From: Yinghuangia elevatio
GTDB lineage: Bacteria > Actinomycetota > Actinomycetes > Streptomycetales > Streptomycetaceae
Reading direction: 5' to 3'
DNA: 57,137 nucleotides
Assembly (NCBI RefSeq): GCF_040649515.1
Contig: NZ_JBEZFP010000046.1
Location: 1 to 57,137, forward strand
Both the position numbers and the translations under genes were made by a program. The stretch's first letter is position 1. Every line of letters begins with the position of its first letter. The notes beneath the pieces were generated by a model, which was given only the letters and a program-made list of their open reading frames with translations, was not told the origin of the DNA and searched no databases. This document shows, in pieces, positions 49,707 through 57,137 of this stretch.

Positions 49707-50225
49707 ATGACACCCGACCTGGCGCCCGACGACGCGCTGTACGACCGGATGCAGCACGAGGTCGCGCTGTTCGCGCGGCGTGCCGAGCAGACCCGCCTGG
49801 GCGCGGCCGGCGAATTGCGCTACACCATGGACCGCGCGGCGTACCTGCTGCTCGGCCGCCTCGAAGTCGACGGCCCCATGGGCGTGAAGGCACTCGCACA
49901 AGCCATGTCGATCGACTCGTCGACCGTGACGCGGCAGGTGACGCCGCTGGTCGAGCAGGGGTACGTCGACCGCGTGCCCAACCCCGACGACGGCCGCGCG
50001 GTCCTGCTGCGGCTGTCCGAGATGGGCCTGGACCGGCTGCACCAGGTCCGCCGGGCGCGGATCCAGCTGATGGCCGAGATGTGCGACGACTGGGCGGCGG
50101 AGGACCGCGAGCGGTTCACCGAGCTGCTGGCCCGGTTCAACCAGGCGATGGTGCGGCGCCAGGCGGCGCGTGCGGGGGCCGAGGGGCAGCCCGCGGCCGA
50201 AGGGCGACCCGCGTCCGAGGACTGA
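49707..50225 (+). CDS. MarR-family transcriptional regulator
   Basis: A 172-residue winged-helix dimer. The recognition helix region is MGVKALAQAMSIDSSTVTRQV with the wing VDRVPNPDDGRAVLLRLSEMG. Helical ends make the dimer interface; the C-terminal 20 residues are Ala/Glu-rich. A TATCCT -10 candidate lies about 40 bp upstream. The gap before it contains CGAGGATTCCTCCTCG (49518-49533), a perfect 6-bp-arm palindrome that may be its own operator or that of the divergent sigma gene. Confidence 0.88.
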   Translation: MTPDLAPDDALYDRMQHEVALFARRAEQTRLGAAGELRYTMDRAAYLLLGRLEVDGPMGVKALAQAMSIDSSTVTRQVTPLVEQGYVDRVPNPDDGRAVLLRLSEMGLDRLHQVRRARIQLMAEMCDDWAAEDRERFTELLARFNQAMVRRQAARAGAEGQPAAEGRPASED

Positions 50226-50292
50226 GCGCGTCCCGAGAACCGCGCGCGGGCGACTGACGGCTCGTCAGCCCCGGGGCGCGCGAAGGCCCGTG

Positions 50293-50362
50293 CCGACTCA
50301 CGCTGTCCGACTCACGCTCTCCGACTCAGGCTGTCCGACTCACGCTGTCCGACTCGGGCTTT
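50293..50362 (+). repeat. Five 14-bp tandem repeats
   Basis: CCGACTCACGCTGT at 50293 is followed by four more copies, one perfect and the others with one to four changes. No spacers. It is in the 490-bp gap after the MarR gene; that gap holds no gene, only this array and the hairpin further on. Confidence 0.85.
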
Positions 50363-50498
50363 CGGCTTCAGCTTGGTCCGATTCAGGGTTGTCCCCGAGG
50401 CGCCCCGCGGGCCGTCCGGGCCACCATGAACCCACCGATCGCCGCGGCGTTCCGGTGGCGGCAAGTACGGGACCCCGCCCGTACGCCGAACGCCACCG

Positions 50499-50537
50499 CC
50501 GCGCGGTGAGGCCCCGGGGGGAGGTCTCACCGCGCGG
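50499..50537. terminator. Hairpin terminator upstream of the two-component operon
   Basis: CCGCGCGGTGAG and CTCACCGCGCGG form perfect 12-bp arms around a 15-nt loop. Confidence 0.75.
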
Positions 50538-50714
50538 GGCTCCGCACCAATACGTTCGGCCCGCATCGACCCGGGCCGCACGTGGGGGGTCCAGGGGGAC
50601 ACCCGGTGCAAGGCGGAGCCGAAGAACCCGCGGCGATCGGCCCACCCGGCCCGCCGACAGTCGCTCTGCCGCGCTTCGCGGTTCGACGGCCCAGCGGCGG
50701 AGGAGGATGTCCCG

Positions 50715-51191
50715 GTGGCTGCAACCGGATCACCGCTGACCGTCGTCCTCGTCGACGACCACGAGGGTTTCCGCAGGCTGGCGACCCGGCTGCTGACCTC
50801 GTGGGGGTACCGGGTCGTGGGGGAGGCGGCCGACGGCCCCGGGGGCGTCGAGGCGGCCCGGCGGCTGCGTCCCGACCTGGTGCTGCTCGATGTGCAGCTT
50901 CCGGGGTACGACGGCTTCACGGCGGCCGACCGGATCCGGGCGGACGACGCGGGGGTGGGGATCGTGCTGATATCCGGGCGGGCGCGCGACGACTACGGCG
51001 ACCGCATCGCGGGGGCGCACGCCGACGGCTACATCTCGAAGGAAGAGCTGTCGCCGCAGAGCCTGGCCGCGACCCTGCGCGCTTCGGCCGCACGGAGCCC
51101 GACCGCGCCGACTCCGGCCGCGCCGAGTTCGACCGCGCAGAGCCAGACCGCGCAGCGCCCGGGTGACCCGCCCGTCGCGGACGACCGGTGA
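50715..51191 (+). CDS. Stand-alone response-regulator receiver domain
   Basis: A 158-residue protein with a single receiver domain and no output domain. The acidic pair is in VVLVDDHEG, the phosphorylated residue is D59 in LVLLDVQLPGYDG, the threonine/serine switch is in VLISGRARD and the lysine in GYISKEELS. After residue 125 it is a Ser/Thr/Ala/Gln tail. The GTG has GAGGAGGATG upstream. Its stop overlaps the kinase start (GTGA), so both are made together; it may compete for, or relay, phosphate. Confidence 0.9.
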   Translation: MAATGSPLTVVLVDDHEGFRRLATRLLTSWGYRVVGEAADGPGGVEAARRLRPDLVLLDVQLPGYDGFTAADRIRADDAGVGIVLISGRARDDYGDRIAGAHADGYISKEELSPQSLAATLRASAARSPTAPTPAAPSSTAQSQTAQRPGDPPVADDR

Positions 51192-52930
51192 ACCGCAGCA
51201 CGCGCGTCACCCGGACCATCATCGCGGGCCAGGCCGCCGCCACCCTCCTCGCGATCGTCGCCGTCCGCTACGGCGGCTACCACCTCACATGGTCCGAGAC
51301 CATCAGCCGCACGGTGCTGCCCCTGCTCGCCGGATGGGCGTTCACCTGGTGCGCCGTCGTCGCCGCGGAACGCCGCCGCCCGGGCGAGACGATCTGGCCG
51401 ATGCTGCTCGCCGCCGTGATGTGCACGCTGATCCTGTTCGGCGGGGTGCACCACAAAGTCGCCTTCCTCGTCGGCTTCTTCGCCGACTGGCTGGTCATGG
51501 GCGTGATCGCGCACGTCATGACCGACTTCGCGCGGGGCAAGGTGTACCCGCGGCTGCGGCGTGCGCTGCTGGTGGCCGCGTACGTCACCACCGGCCCGTG
51601 CGTGGTCGTGTGGTTCTGGCTCGGCGGCGGCTGGGACGTCCGGCCGCGCGACCTGCTCGCCGAGACCGACGTCGCCAACATCTCGCCGCGCCGCGCCGAC
51701 ATCGTGTTCTCGATGCTGCCGACCATCGTGTACCTCGTCGCGCTCAGCCTCTTCTGCGTCCGCTGGTGGACCGCGAGCCGGCTGCTGCGCCGCGGCTGGA
51801 CCCCGGTGCTGCTCGGCAACATCGGCATGACCGGCGTGTACGTCTACACGGGACTGATGGTCATGGTCCCCGCGCTGCGGTCGACGTACGGCACCGGCAT
51901 CGCCGCCGCCCGCGTCTCGCTCGCCGTGTGGCCGCTGTTCCTGCTGGCCGGCATGATCCGGGCCCGCGCGGGGCGTTCGGTGGCCGCCGACCTGGCCGCC
52001 GAACTCGGCCATTCGCCCCCGCCGCCCGGCCGCCTGCAAGGTGCCCTGGCCCGCTCGCTGCGCGACCCGAGCCTGCGGCTGATCTACTACCGCCCCGGGT
52101 ACGACGACTACGTCGACCCCGACGGCCGGCCGCGCCCGCTCCCGGAGCCCGGGCCGGGCCGCGCGGTCATCGCGCTTCCCGGCGTCGGCGCCATCGCATA
52201 CGACCCCGCACTCGACGAATCCCCGGACCTCATCTGGGCGGTGGCCGCCACCGCGCGGCTGCTGATGGAGAACGAGCGCCTGCACGCCGAGGTCCGGGCG
52301 CAGCTGGCCGAGGTCCGCGCGTCGCGCACGCGCATCGTCGAGGCGGGCCTCGCCGCACGGCGCCGGATCGAACGCGACCTGCACGACGGAGCGCAGCAGC
52401 GGCTGGTGACGCTGGCGCTGATGCTGCGGGTCGCACGTACCCAGGTGCCGGGCGGCGACGAGGCACTCGCGGCAAGCCTCGACGAGTGTGCCGGGGAGCT
52501 CAAGCTCGCCATCGCCGAACTGCGCGAGCTGGCCCGCGGCATCCACCCGGCGGTGCTGACCGAGGCCGGGCTCGGTGCCGCGCTCGTGTCGCTCGCCGAG
52601 CGGTCGCCGGTGCCGGCCGAGGTGGTCGCCGTGCCCGAGGACCGGTTCCCGCCGGGCCTGGAGGAAGCGGTGTACTTCGTGGTCAGCGAGTCGCTGGCCA
52701 ACGCCGCGAAGCACGCCGGCGCCGCCCGCGTGACGATCGCGGTCCATCAAGGGGAAGGGACGATGACGGTGGAGATAGCCGACGACGGGGCGGGCGGCGC
52801 GGATCCGTGCGGTGGCTCGGGCCTGCGCGGACTCGCGGACCGCGTCGAGGCGTTGGACGGCGTGCTGACCGTGCACAGCCCCGAGGGCCACGGCACCCGG
52901 GTCGTCGCGGAGCTGCCGTGCGCGTCGTGA
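51188..52930 (+). CDS. Membrane sensor histidine kinase (HisKA_3 type)
   Basis: A 580-residue NarL-class sensor kinase. About six to seven membrane helices fill residues 10-260. After a linker comes the dimerisation/phosphoacceptor helix with H399 in RRIERDLHDGAQQRLVTLAL, then the ATPase domain with YFVVSESLANAAKHAGA (N box), IADDGAGGADP (G1) and GSGLRGLADRVEAL (G2). The signal is unknown; the 7TM-like sensor lacks a recognisable ligand domain. It overlaps both flanking response-regulator genes. Confidence 0.93.
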   Translation: MNRSTRVTRTIIAGQAAATLLAIVAVRYGGYHLTWSETISRTVLPLLAGWAFTWCAVVAAERRRPGETIWPMLLAAVMCTLILFGGVHHKVAFLVGFFADWLVMGVIAHVMTDFARGKVYPRLRRALLVAAYVTTGPCVVVWFWLGGGWDVRPRDLLAETDVANISPRRADIVFSMLPTIVYLVALSLFCVRWWTASRLLRRGWTPVLLGNIGMTGVYVYTGLMVMVPALRSTYGTGIAAARVSLAVWPLFLLAGMIRARAGRSVAADLAAELGHSPPPPGRLQGALARSLRDPSLRLIYYRPGYDDYVDPDGRPRPLPEPGPGRAVIALPGVGAIAYDPALDESPDLIWAVAATARLLMENERLHAEVRAQLAEVRASRTRIVEAGLAARRRIERDLHDGAQQRLVTLALMLRVARTQVPGGDEALAASLDECAGELKLAIAELRELARGIHPAVLTEAGLGAALVSLAERSPVPAEVVAVPEDRFPPGLEEAVYFVVSESLANAAKHAGAARVTIAVHQGEGTMTVEIADDGAGGADPCGGSGLRGLADRVEALDGVLTVHSPEGHGTRVVAELPCAS

Positions 52931-53577
52931 TCGCCGACGACGCCCTGCTGTTCCGCGAGGGCGTCGCGCGCCTGCTGGCCGAGGCCGGCTTCACCGTGGT
53001 CGGACAGGCCGGCGACCCGGACGGGCTGGTCGCGCTGGTCCGCACCGAGCACCCCGACGTCGCGATCGTCGACATCCGCATGCCGCCGACGCACACGACC
53101 GAGGGGCTGGACGCCGCCGTCACCCTCGACTCGGTACGCCCCGGCATCGGCGTGCTGGTCCTGTCCCAGTACGTCGAAGGCCACCACGCGGTACGCCTCC
53201 TCGGCGGCGACGCGCCCGGCCGCGGCTACCTGCTCAAGGAGAGCGTCACCGACCTCGACCGGTTCGCCGCCGCGATCCGCACGGTCGCGGACGGCGGCGT
53301 CGTCGTCGACCCGGAGGTGGTCGCCGGCATGCTCGGCCGCCGACGTACCGGCGGGGCCCTGGCGGGGCTGTCGGACCGTGAGGCCGAGGTGTTGTCGCTG
53401 ATGGCGCAGGGACGTTCCAACCAGGCCATCTGCGCCGAGCTGTTCCTCAGCCCGAAAACGGTCGAGACCCACGTGCGCAACATCTTCGGCAAGCTCGAAC
53501 TCCCGCAGGGCGCGGACGGGAACCGGCGGGTACTCGCGGTCCTGACCTTCCTCCGCGAGGGGAAGATCGGCCGGTGA
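52918..53577 (+). CDS. NarL/LuxR-family response regulator
   Basis: A 219-residue DNA-binding regulator. Receiver: VVIADDALLF, phosphorylated D52 in VAIVDIRMPP, and lysine in GYLLKES. Output: LuxR helix-turn-helix LSDREAEVLSLMAQGRSNQA and ELFLSPKTVETHVRNIFGKL near residues 150-195. The start codon lies inside the kinase 3' end (13-bp overlap), ensuring matched amounts. The target promoters are unknown. Confidence 0.94.
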   Translation: MRVVIADDALLFREGVARLLAEAGFTVVGQAGDPDGLVALVRTEHPDVAIVDIRMPPTHTTEGLDAAVTLDSVRPGIGVLVLSQYVEGHHAVRLLGGDAPGRGYLLKESVTDLDRFAAAIRTVADGGVVVDPEVVAGMLGRRRTGGALAGLSDREAEVLSLMAQGRSNQAICAELFLSPKTVETHVRNIFGKLELPQGADGNRRVLAVLTFLREGKIGR

Positions 53578-53589
53578 CACACTGAGGGC

Positions 53590-54828
53590 ATGAGTTCGCC
53601 CTCACCCCAGTCGGTCTCACTGGACGACATCCGCGTCGCGCACAAACTGCTCGACGGCGTCGCCCGCACCACGCCCCTCGCGGGCTGCCGTGCGCTGACC
53701 GAGCGCATCGGCGGTCCCGTCTACCTCAAGTGCGAGAACCTCCAGCGCACCGGCTCGTTCAAGATCCGCGGCGCGTACGTGCGCATCGCGGGCCTCACCG
53801 AGGACGAGCGGGCGCGCGGCGTCGTCGCGGCCAGTGCCGGCAACCACGCCCAGGGCGTCGCGCTCGCCGCGCAGCTGCTCGGCGTACGGTCCACCGTCTT
53901 CATGCCGGCCGGGGCGCCGCTGCCCAAGATCGCCGCGACCCGCGGCTACGGCGCCGAAGTGCTCCTGGAAGGCACCACCGTCGAGCACTGCCTGGTCGCC
54001 GCCAAGGAGTACGCCGACGCGACCGGCGCGGTGTTCATCCACCCCTTCGACCACGAGGACATCGTCGCGGGCCAGGGCACGGTCGGCCTGGAGATCCTGG
54101 AGCAGTGCCCGGAGGTGCGCACGATCCTCGTCGGCACCGGCGGCGGCGGTCTGCTCGCGGGCGTCGCGGTCGCGGTCAAGGCGCTGCGCCCGGACATCAA
54201 GGTGATCGGCGTGCAGGCGGCCTCCGCGGCCGCGTACCCGCCGTCGCTGGCGGCGGGCCGCCCGGTCGCGCTGCCGTCGGTGACGACGATGGCCGACGGC
54301 ATCGCGGTGGGCTGCCCCGGCGAGGTGCCGTTCTCGCTGATCAGCGAACTGGTCGACGGGGTGCGCACGGTCGGCGAGGAATCGCTGTCGCAGGCGCTGC
54401 TGCTGTGCATGGAGCGGGCCAAGCTGGTCGTCGAACCGGCCGGCGCGGCGTCGGTCGCGGCGCTGCTGGAGGCGGGCGGCTCGCAGTCGTACGTCACCAT
54501 CGAGCCACCCGTGGTCGCGATCCTGTCCGGCGGCAACGTCGACCCGCTGCTGATGCTGCGCGTGCTGCGGCACGGCCTCGCGGCCGCCGGGCGCTACCTG
54601 TCGCTGCGGGTACGCATCCCCGACCGCCCCGGCGCGCTGGCCACGCTGCTCGCCGAACTGGCCGCGACGGACGCGAACGTGGGGAACGTGACGCACGTGC
54701 GTACCGACGCCTCGCTGCAACTGGGCGAGGTGGAGGTCGAACTCCAGTTGGAGACCAAGGGCGTCGAGCACTGCCGCGAGGTGATCGCGGCGATGACCGA
54801 GGCGGGGTACCCGGTCACGGAGGCGTGA
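53590..54828 (+). CDS. ilvA: Threonine ammonia-lyase (threonine dehydratase)
   Basis: A PLP enzyme of 412 aa turning threonine into 2-oxobutanoate, the entry to isoleucine synthesis. The Schiff-base lysine is K58 in RTGSFKIRGAYVR; the phosphate loop is GTGGGGLLAGVAV; SAGNHAQGVAL is family-typical. One C-terminal ACT domain (RVRIPDRPGALATLLAELAA) suggests control by isoleucine or valine, or the catabolic type. It starts 12 bp after the response-regulator stop with only GAGGG upstream. Confidence 0.95.
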   Translation: MSSPSPQSVSLDDIRVAHKLLDGVARTTPLAGCRALTERIGGPVYLKCENLQRTGSFKIRGAYVRIAGLTEDERARGVVAASAGNHAQGVALAAQLLGVRSTVFMPAGAPLPKIAATRGYGAEVLLEGTTVEHCLVAAKEYADATGAVFIHPFDHEDIVAGQGTVGLEILEQCPEVRTILVGTGGGGLLAGVAVAVKALRPDIKVIGVQAASAAAYPPSLAAGRPVALPSVTTMADGIAVGCPGEVPFSLISELVDGVRTVGEESLSQALLLCMERAKLVVEPAGAASVAALLEAGGSQSYVTIEPPVVAILSGGNVDPLLMLRVLRHGLAAAGRYLSLRVRIPDRPGALATLLAELAATDANVGNVTHVRTDASLQLGEVEVELQLETKGVEHCREVIAAMTEAGYPVTEA

Positions 54829-55117
54829 GCGGTCGGACGGGCGGCACACACGCGCAGCACGTACACGCGGACCGTCTCGCGACACGCGCGGACCTTCCGC
54901 GGCCGGATCTTGCCCTCACGCTGTGTCAGTGCGCTGTGCTTGGCTGGTGACGACCTGTGGCCGGGGGAAAACCGGTCGCGCCGGTTCGGGTCGCGCGGCA
55001 GGGTGGAAAGCGACACGCACAAGATCGGATACCCGTCCGGTCGCGACGGCCGCCGACCCGGCCACGCGCCGCCATCACGACTGACGCGGAACACCGCCCG
55101 AGGAGTGATCCAACAAC

Positions 55118-56158
55118 ATGCAGGATGCGATCGTCGCCGAAGATCTGGTCAAGACTTTCGGCGAAGTACGGGCGCTCGACGGCGTCGACCTCAATGTGCC
55201 GACGGGGACCGTCCTCGGCCTGCTCGGGCCGAACGGGGCCGGGAAGACCACGACCGTGCGGGTCCTCACCACCTTGCTCACCCCCGATTCCGGACACGCC
55301 ACGGTGGCCGGGTTCGACGTCGTCAAGCAGCCGAACCAGGTCCGCCGCTCGATCGGGCTGTCCGGCCAGTTCGCCGCCGTGGACGAGTACCTGACGGGGC
55401 GTGAGAACCTCCAGATGGTCGGCGAGCTCTACCAGATGAGCGCGAAGGACTCGAAAGCCCGCGCCGTCGACCTGCTCGAATGGTTCAACCTCGCGGACGC
55501 GGCCGACCGGCCGGCCAAGACGTACTCGGGCGGTATGCGCCGCCGGCTGGACCTGGCCGCCGCCCTGGTGGTCCGGCCTCCGGTGATGTTCATGGACGAG
55601 CCGACCACCGGCCTCGACCCGCGCAACCGCCTCGCCCTGTGGGAGGTCATCCAGGACCTCGTCGCGGACGGCACCACGCTGCTGCTGACCACGCAGTATC
55701 TGGAGGAGGCCGACCACCTCGCGCACGACATCATGGTCGTCGACCACGGCAAGGTGATCGCGCGCGGCACCGCCGACCAGCTCAAGGCCCAGACGGGTGG
55801 CGAGCGCGTCGAGGTGGTCGTCCACGACCGCGAACTGATCGGCACCGCGACCGAGGTCCTGCGCGGCTTCAGCCGCGACGACGTGGCCATCGACCAGCAC
55901 ACCCGGCGCCTGACCATCCCCGTGCAGGGCGGCGCCAAGCTGCTCGCCGAGGTCATCCGCGAACTCGACCAGCGCGGCGTCGAGATCGACGACATCGGGC
56001 TGCGCCGCCCGACCCTCGACGACGTGTTCATCTCGCTCACCGGCCATCACGCCGAGGACGCCGACGACAACGGCGACGGCGGTGACGACGAAGGCGGGGA
56101 CGCCGGACGCCGTACCGCCGACAAGGCCGCACAAACCCGGAAGGACGCCGCCCGATGA
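55118..56158 (+). CDS. ABC exporter ATPase, DrrA family
   Basis: The ATPase of a two-gene drug- or lipid-export ABC system. Walker A is LLGPNGAGKTTTVRVL near residue 38, signature YSGGMRRRLDLAAAL, Walker B MFMDEPTTGLDP, and the DrrA-type C-terminal domain after residue 225 ends RRPTLDDVFISLTGH. The last 40 residues are Asp/Gly-rich. GAGGAGTGAT lies upstream of the ATG. It overlaps the permease gene by ATGA. Homologues give self-resistance to anthracyclines, but no biosynthetic genes are near, so the substrate is open. Confidence 0.93.
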   Translation: MQDAIVAEDLVKTFGEVRALDGVDLNVPTGTVLGLLGPNGAGKTTTVRVLTTLLTPDSGHATVAGFDVVKQPNQVRRSIGLSGQFAAVDEYLTGRENLQMVGELYQMSAKDSKARAVDLLEWFNLADAADRPAKTYSGGMRRRLDLAAALVVRPPVMFMDEPTTGLDPRNRLALWEVIQDLVADGTTLLLTTQYLEEADHLAHDIMVVDHGKVIARGTADQLKAQTGGERVEVVVHDRELIGTATEVLRGFSRDDVAIDQHTRRLTIPVQGGAKLLAEVIRELDQRGVEIDDIGLRRPTLDDVFISLTGHHAEDADDNGDGGDDEGGDAGRRTADKAAQTRKDAAR

Positions 56159-57021
56159 CGACCGACACCGTGGCGAAGGGCTCGATCTCGCCCACCTCTC
56201 TCGCGCCGAAGCCGCGCGGGGGGCTGGTGCAGTCGTTCCACGACTCGATCGTCATCGCCAAGCGCAACCTGATCCGCATGACCCGGATCCCGGAGATCGT
56301 CGTCTTCGGCATGATCCAGCCGGTCATGTTCGTGCTGCTGTTCGCGTACGTCTTCGGCGGCTCGATCAACGTCGACGGGTCGACCGACCCGAAGATGTTC
56401 CGCGAGTTCCTGATGGCCGGCATCTTCGCCCAGACGGTCACCTTCGCCACCGCCGGTTCGAGCGCGGGCATCGCGGAGGACATGACCAAGGGGCTCATCG
56501 ACCGCTTCCGCTCGCTGCCCATGGCGCGCGGCGCGGTGCTCACCGGGCGGACCATCGCCGACCTCGTGCAGACGGCGCTCACCATGGTCGTGCTGATCGT
56601 GGTGGCGCTCCTGGTGGGCTGGCGGGTCCACGAGGGCATTCCGAAGGCGCTGGGCGCGATCGCGCTCATGCTCCTGCTCGGCTACTCGTTCACCTGGATC
56701 GGCGCGCTGATCGGGCTGTCGGTGCGTACGCCGGAGGCGGCGACCTCGGCCGGCCTGATCTGGCTGTTCCCGCTGACGTTCGTGTCCAACGCGTTCGTGC
56801 CGACGGCCGGCATGCCCACCTGGCTCCAGCACATCGCGGACTGGAACCCGTTCAGCGCGACCGTGCAGGCGGGCCGCGTGCTCTTCGGGAACCCGGGCGT
56901 GTCCGAGTCGAACGCCTGGCCGATGCAGCACCCGGTGTGGGCGTCGCTGCTGTGGTCGCTGCTGATCATCGCGGTGTTCCGCACCCTCGCGGTCCGCAAG
57001 TACCGCTCCGCGACCGCCTGA
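56155..57021 (+). CDS. ABC exporter permease, DrrB family
   Basis: A 288-residue ABC-2 type membrane protein with six helices, partner of the DrrA-like ATPase. IAKRNLIRMTRIPEIVVFGM is the typical elbow helix; LIDRFRSLPMARGAVLTGRT and the late FVSNAFVPTAGMPTWLQ, with NPFSATVQAGR, are family motifs. It begins within the ATPase stop, so both are made in step. A hairpin follows. Confidence 0.93.
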   Translation: MTTDTVAKGSISPTSLAPKPRGGLVQSFHDSIVIAKRNLIRMTRIPEIVVFGMIQPVMFVLLFAYVFGGSINVDGSTDPKMFREFLMAGIFAQTVTFATAGSSAGIAEDMTKGLIDRFRSLPMARGAVLTGRTIADLVQTALTMVVLIVVALLVGWRVHEGIPKALGAIALMLLLGYSFTWIGALIGLSVRTPEAATSAGLIWLFPLTFVSNAFVPTAGMPTWLQHIADWNPFSATVQAGRVLFGNPGVSESNAWPMQHPVWASLLWSLLIIAVFRTLAVRKYRSATA

Positions 57022-57078
57022 TCGGCAACGCCGCCCGACCGGCGGCAGCGGGAAACCGAGAACCGACGACGCGGAAGG

Positions 57079-57098
57079 GCCCCGGCCACGGCCGGGGC
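57079..57098. terminator. Hairpin terminator after the ABC exporter
   Basis: GCCCCGGCC and GGCCGGGGC pair closely, 58 bp after the permease stop. A long C-run follows. Confidence 0.65.
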
Positions 57099-57137
57099 GC
57101 CCCCCCCCACCCCCGGGGGCACGGGATAGGGATATGC

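Noticed and set aside
55118..57021. Edge of an antibiotic gene cluster signalled by drrAB-like genes
   Set aside because: No polyketide, peptide or tailoring genes are near; DrrAB-type exporters are common outside such clusters.

Overview
The window is about 57 kb of very GC-rich DNA (codon third positions almost all G or C) from a mycelial actinomycete, most likely in or close to the Streptomycetaceae. Three things point there. There is a tRNA-Leu with a UAA anticodon lying just downstream of a cyclopropane-fatty-acid synthase gene and ndh, which is the bldA gene of streptomycetes. There is a short chaplin, a spore-coat and aerial-hypha amyloid protein. The core gene order (rsmI-metG-tatD-rpfB-rsmA-ispE-ABC-F, and eno-ftsB/divIC-DUF501-ppx-ndh-cfa-bldA) is that of Streptomyces chromosomes.

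Layout. 0-9.3 kb is a housekeeping run for translation, wall turnover and isoprenoids: rsmI, a zinc-ribbon protein, metG, tatD, rpfB, rsmA, ispE and an ABC-F ATPase. 9.3-22.2 kb looks like an accessory insert between two core blocks. It opens with a degenerate tandem-repeat array and then holds a surface-glycan group (CapD-like dehydratase, SAM methyltransferase, FkbM methyltransferase, GT4 and GT2 glycosyltransferases). An AlkB-type repair dioxygenase with a LexA-like box follows, then a flavin-type oxidase-fold protein and a TetR / permease / amidohydrolase catabolic module. 22.4-29.8 kb returns to the core with eno, the divisome protein, DUF501, ppx, ndh (a near-perfect Rex box lies in the preceding gap), cfa and bldA. 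30-41 kb holds a Bax-inhibitor-like protein preceded by a duplicated hairpin element, a frameshifted membrane protein, a thiolase, an SGNH hydrolase, cystathionine beta-synthase, an ACT-GNAT acetyltransferase, a chaplin, a short-chain dehydrogenase and a Gls24 protein.

41-49.5 kb is more variable: a cupin, small membrane proteins and a WD40 propeller gene inserted at the 3' end of msrA with a displaced second copy of the msrA 3' end. Cystathionine gamma-synthase and a sigma-factor / membrane-protein pair follow. 49.7-57 kb carries a MarR regulator, a receiver / histidine kinase / NarL-type regulator operon, threonine dehydratase and a DrrAB-type ABC exporter.

How the genes fit together: cystathionine beta-synthase, cystathionine gamma-synthase/lyase and MsrA cover transsulfuration and methionine repair. 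The ACT-GNAT protein next to beta-synthase may couple amino-acid level to protein acetylation. bldA and the chaplin belong to the aerial-growth programme. A recurring oddity is the large number of short tandem-repeat arrays (9 to 36 bp units) in intergenic gaps and in disordered protein tails. No TTA codon was found in any called gene when read by eye.
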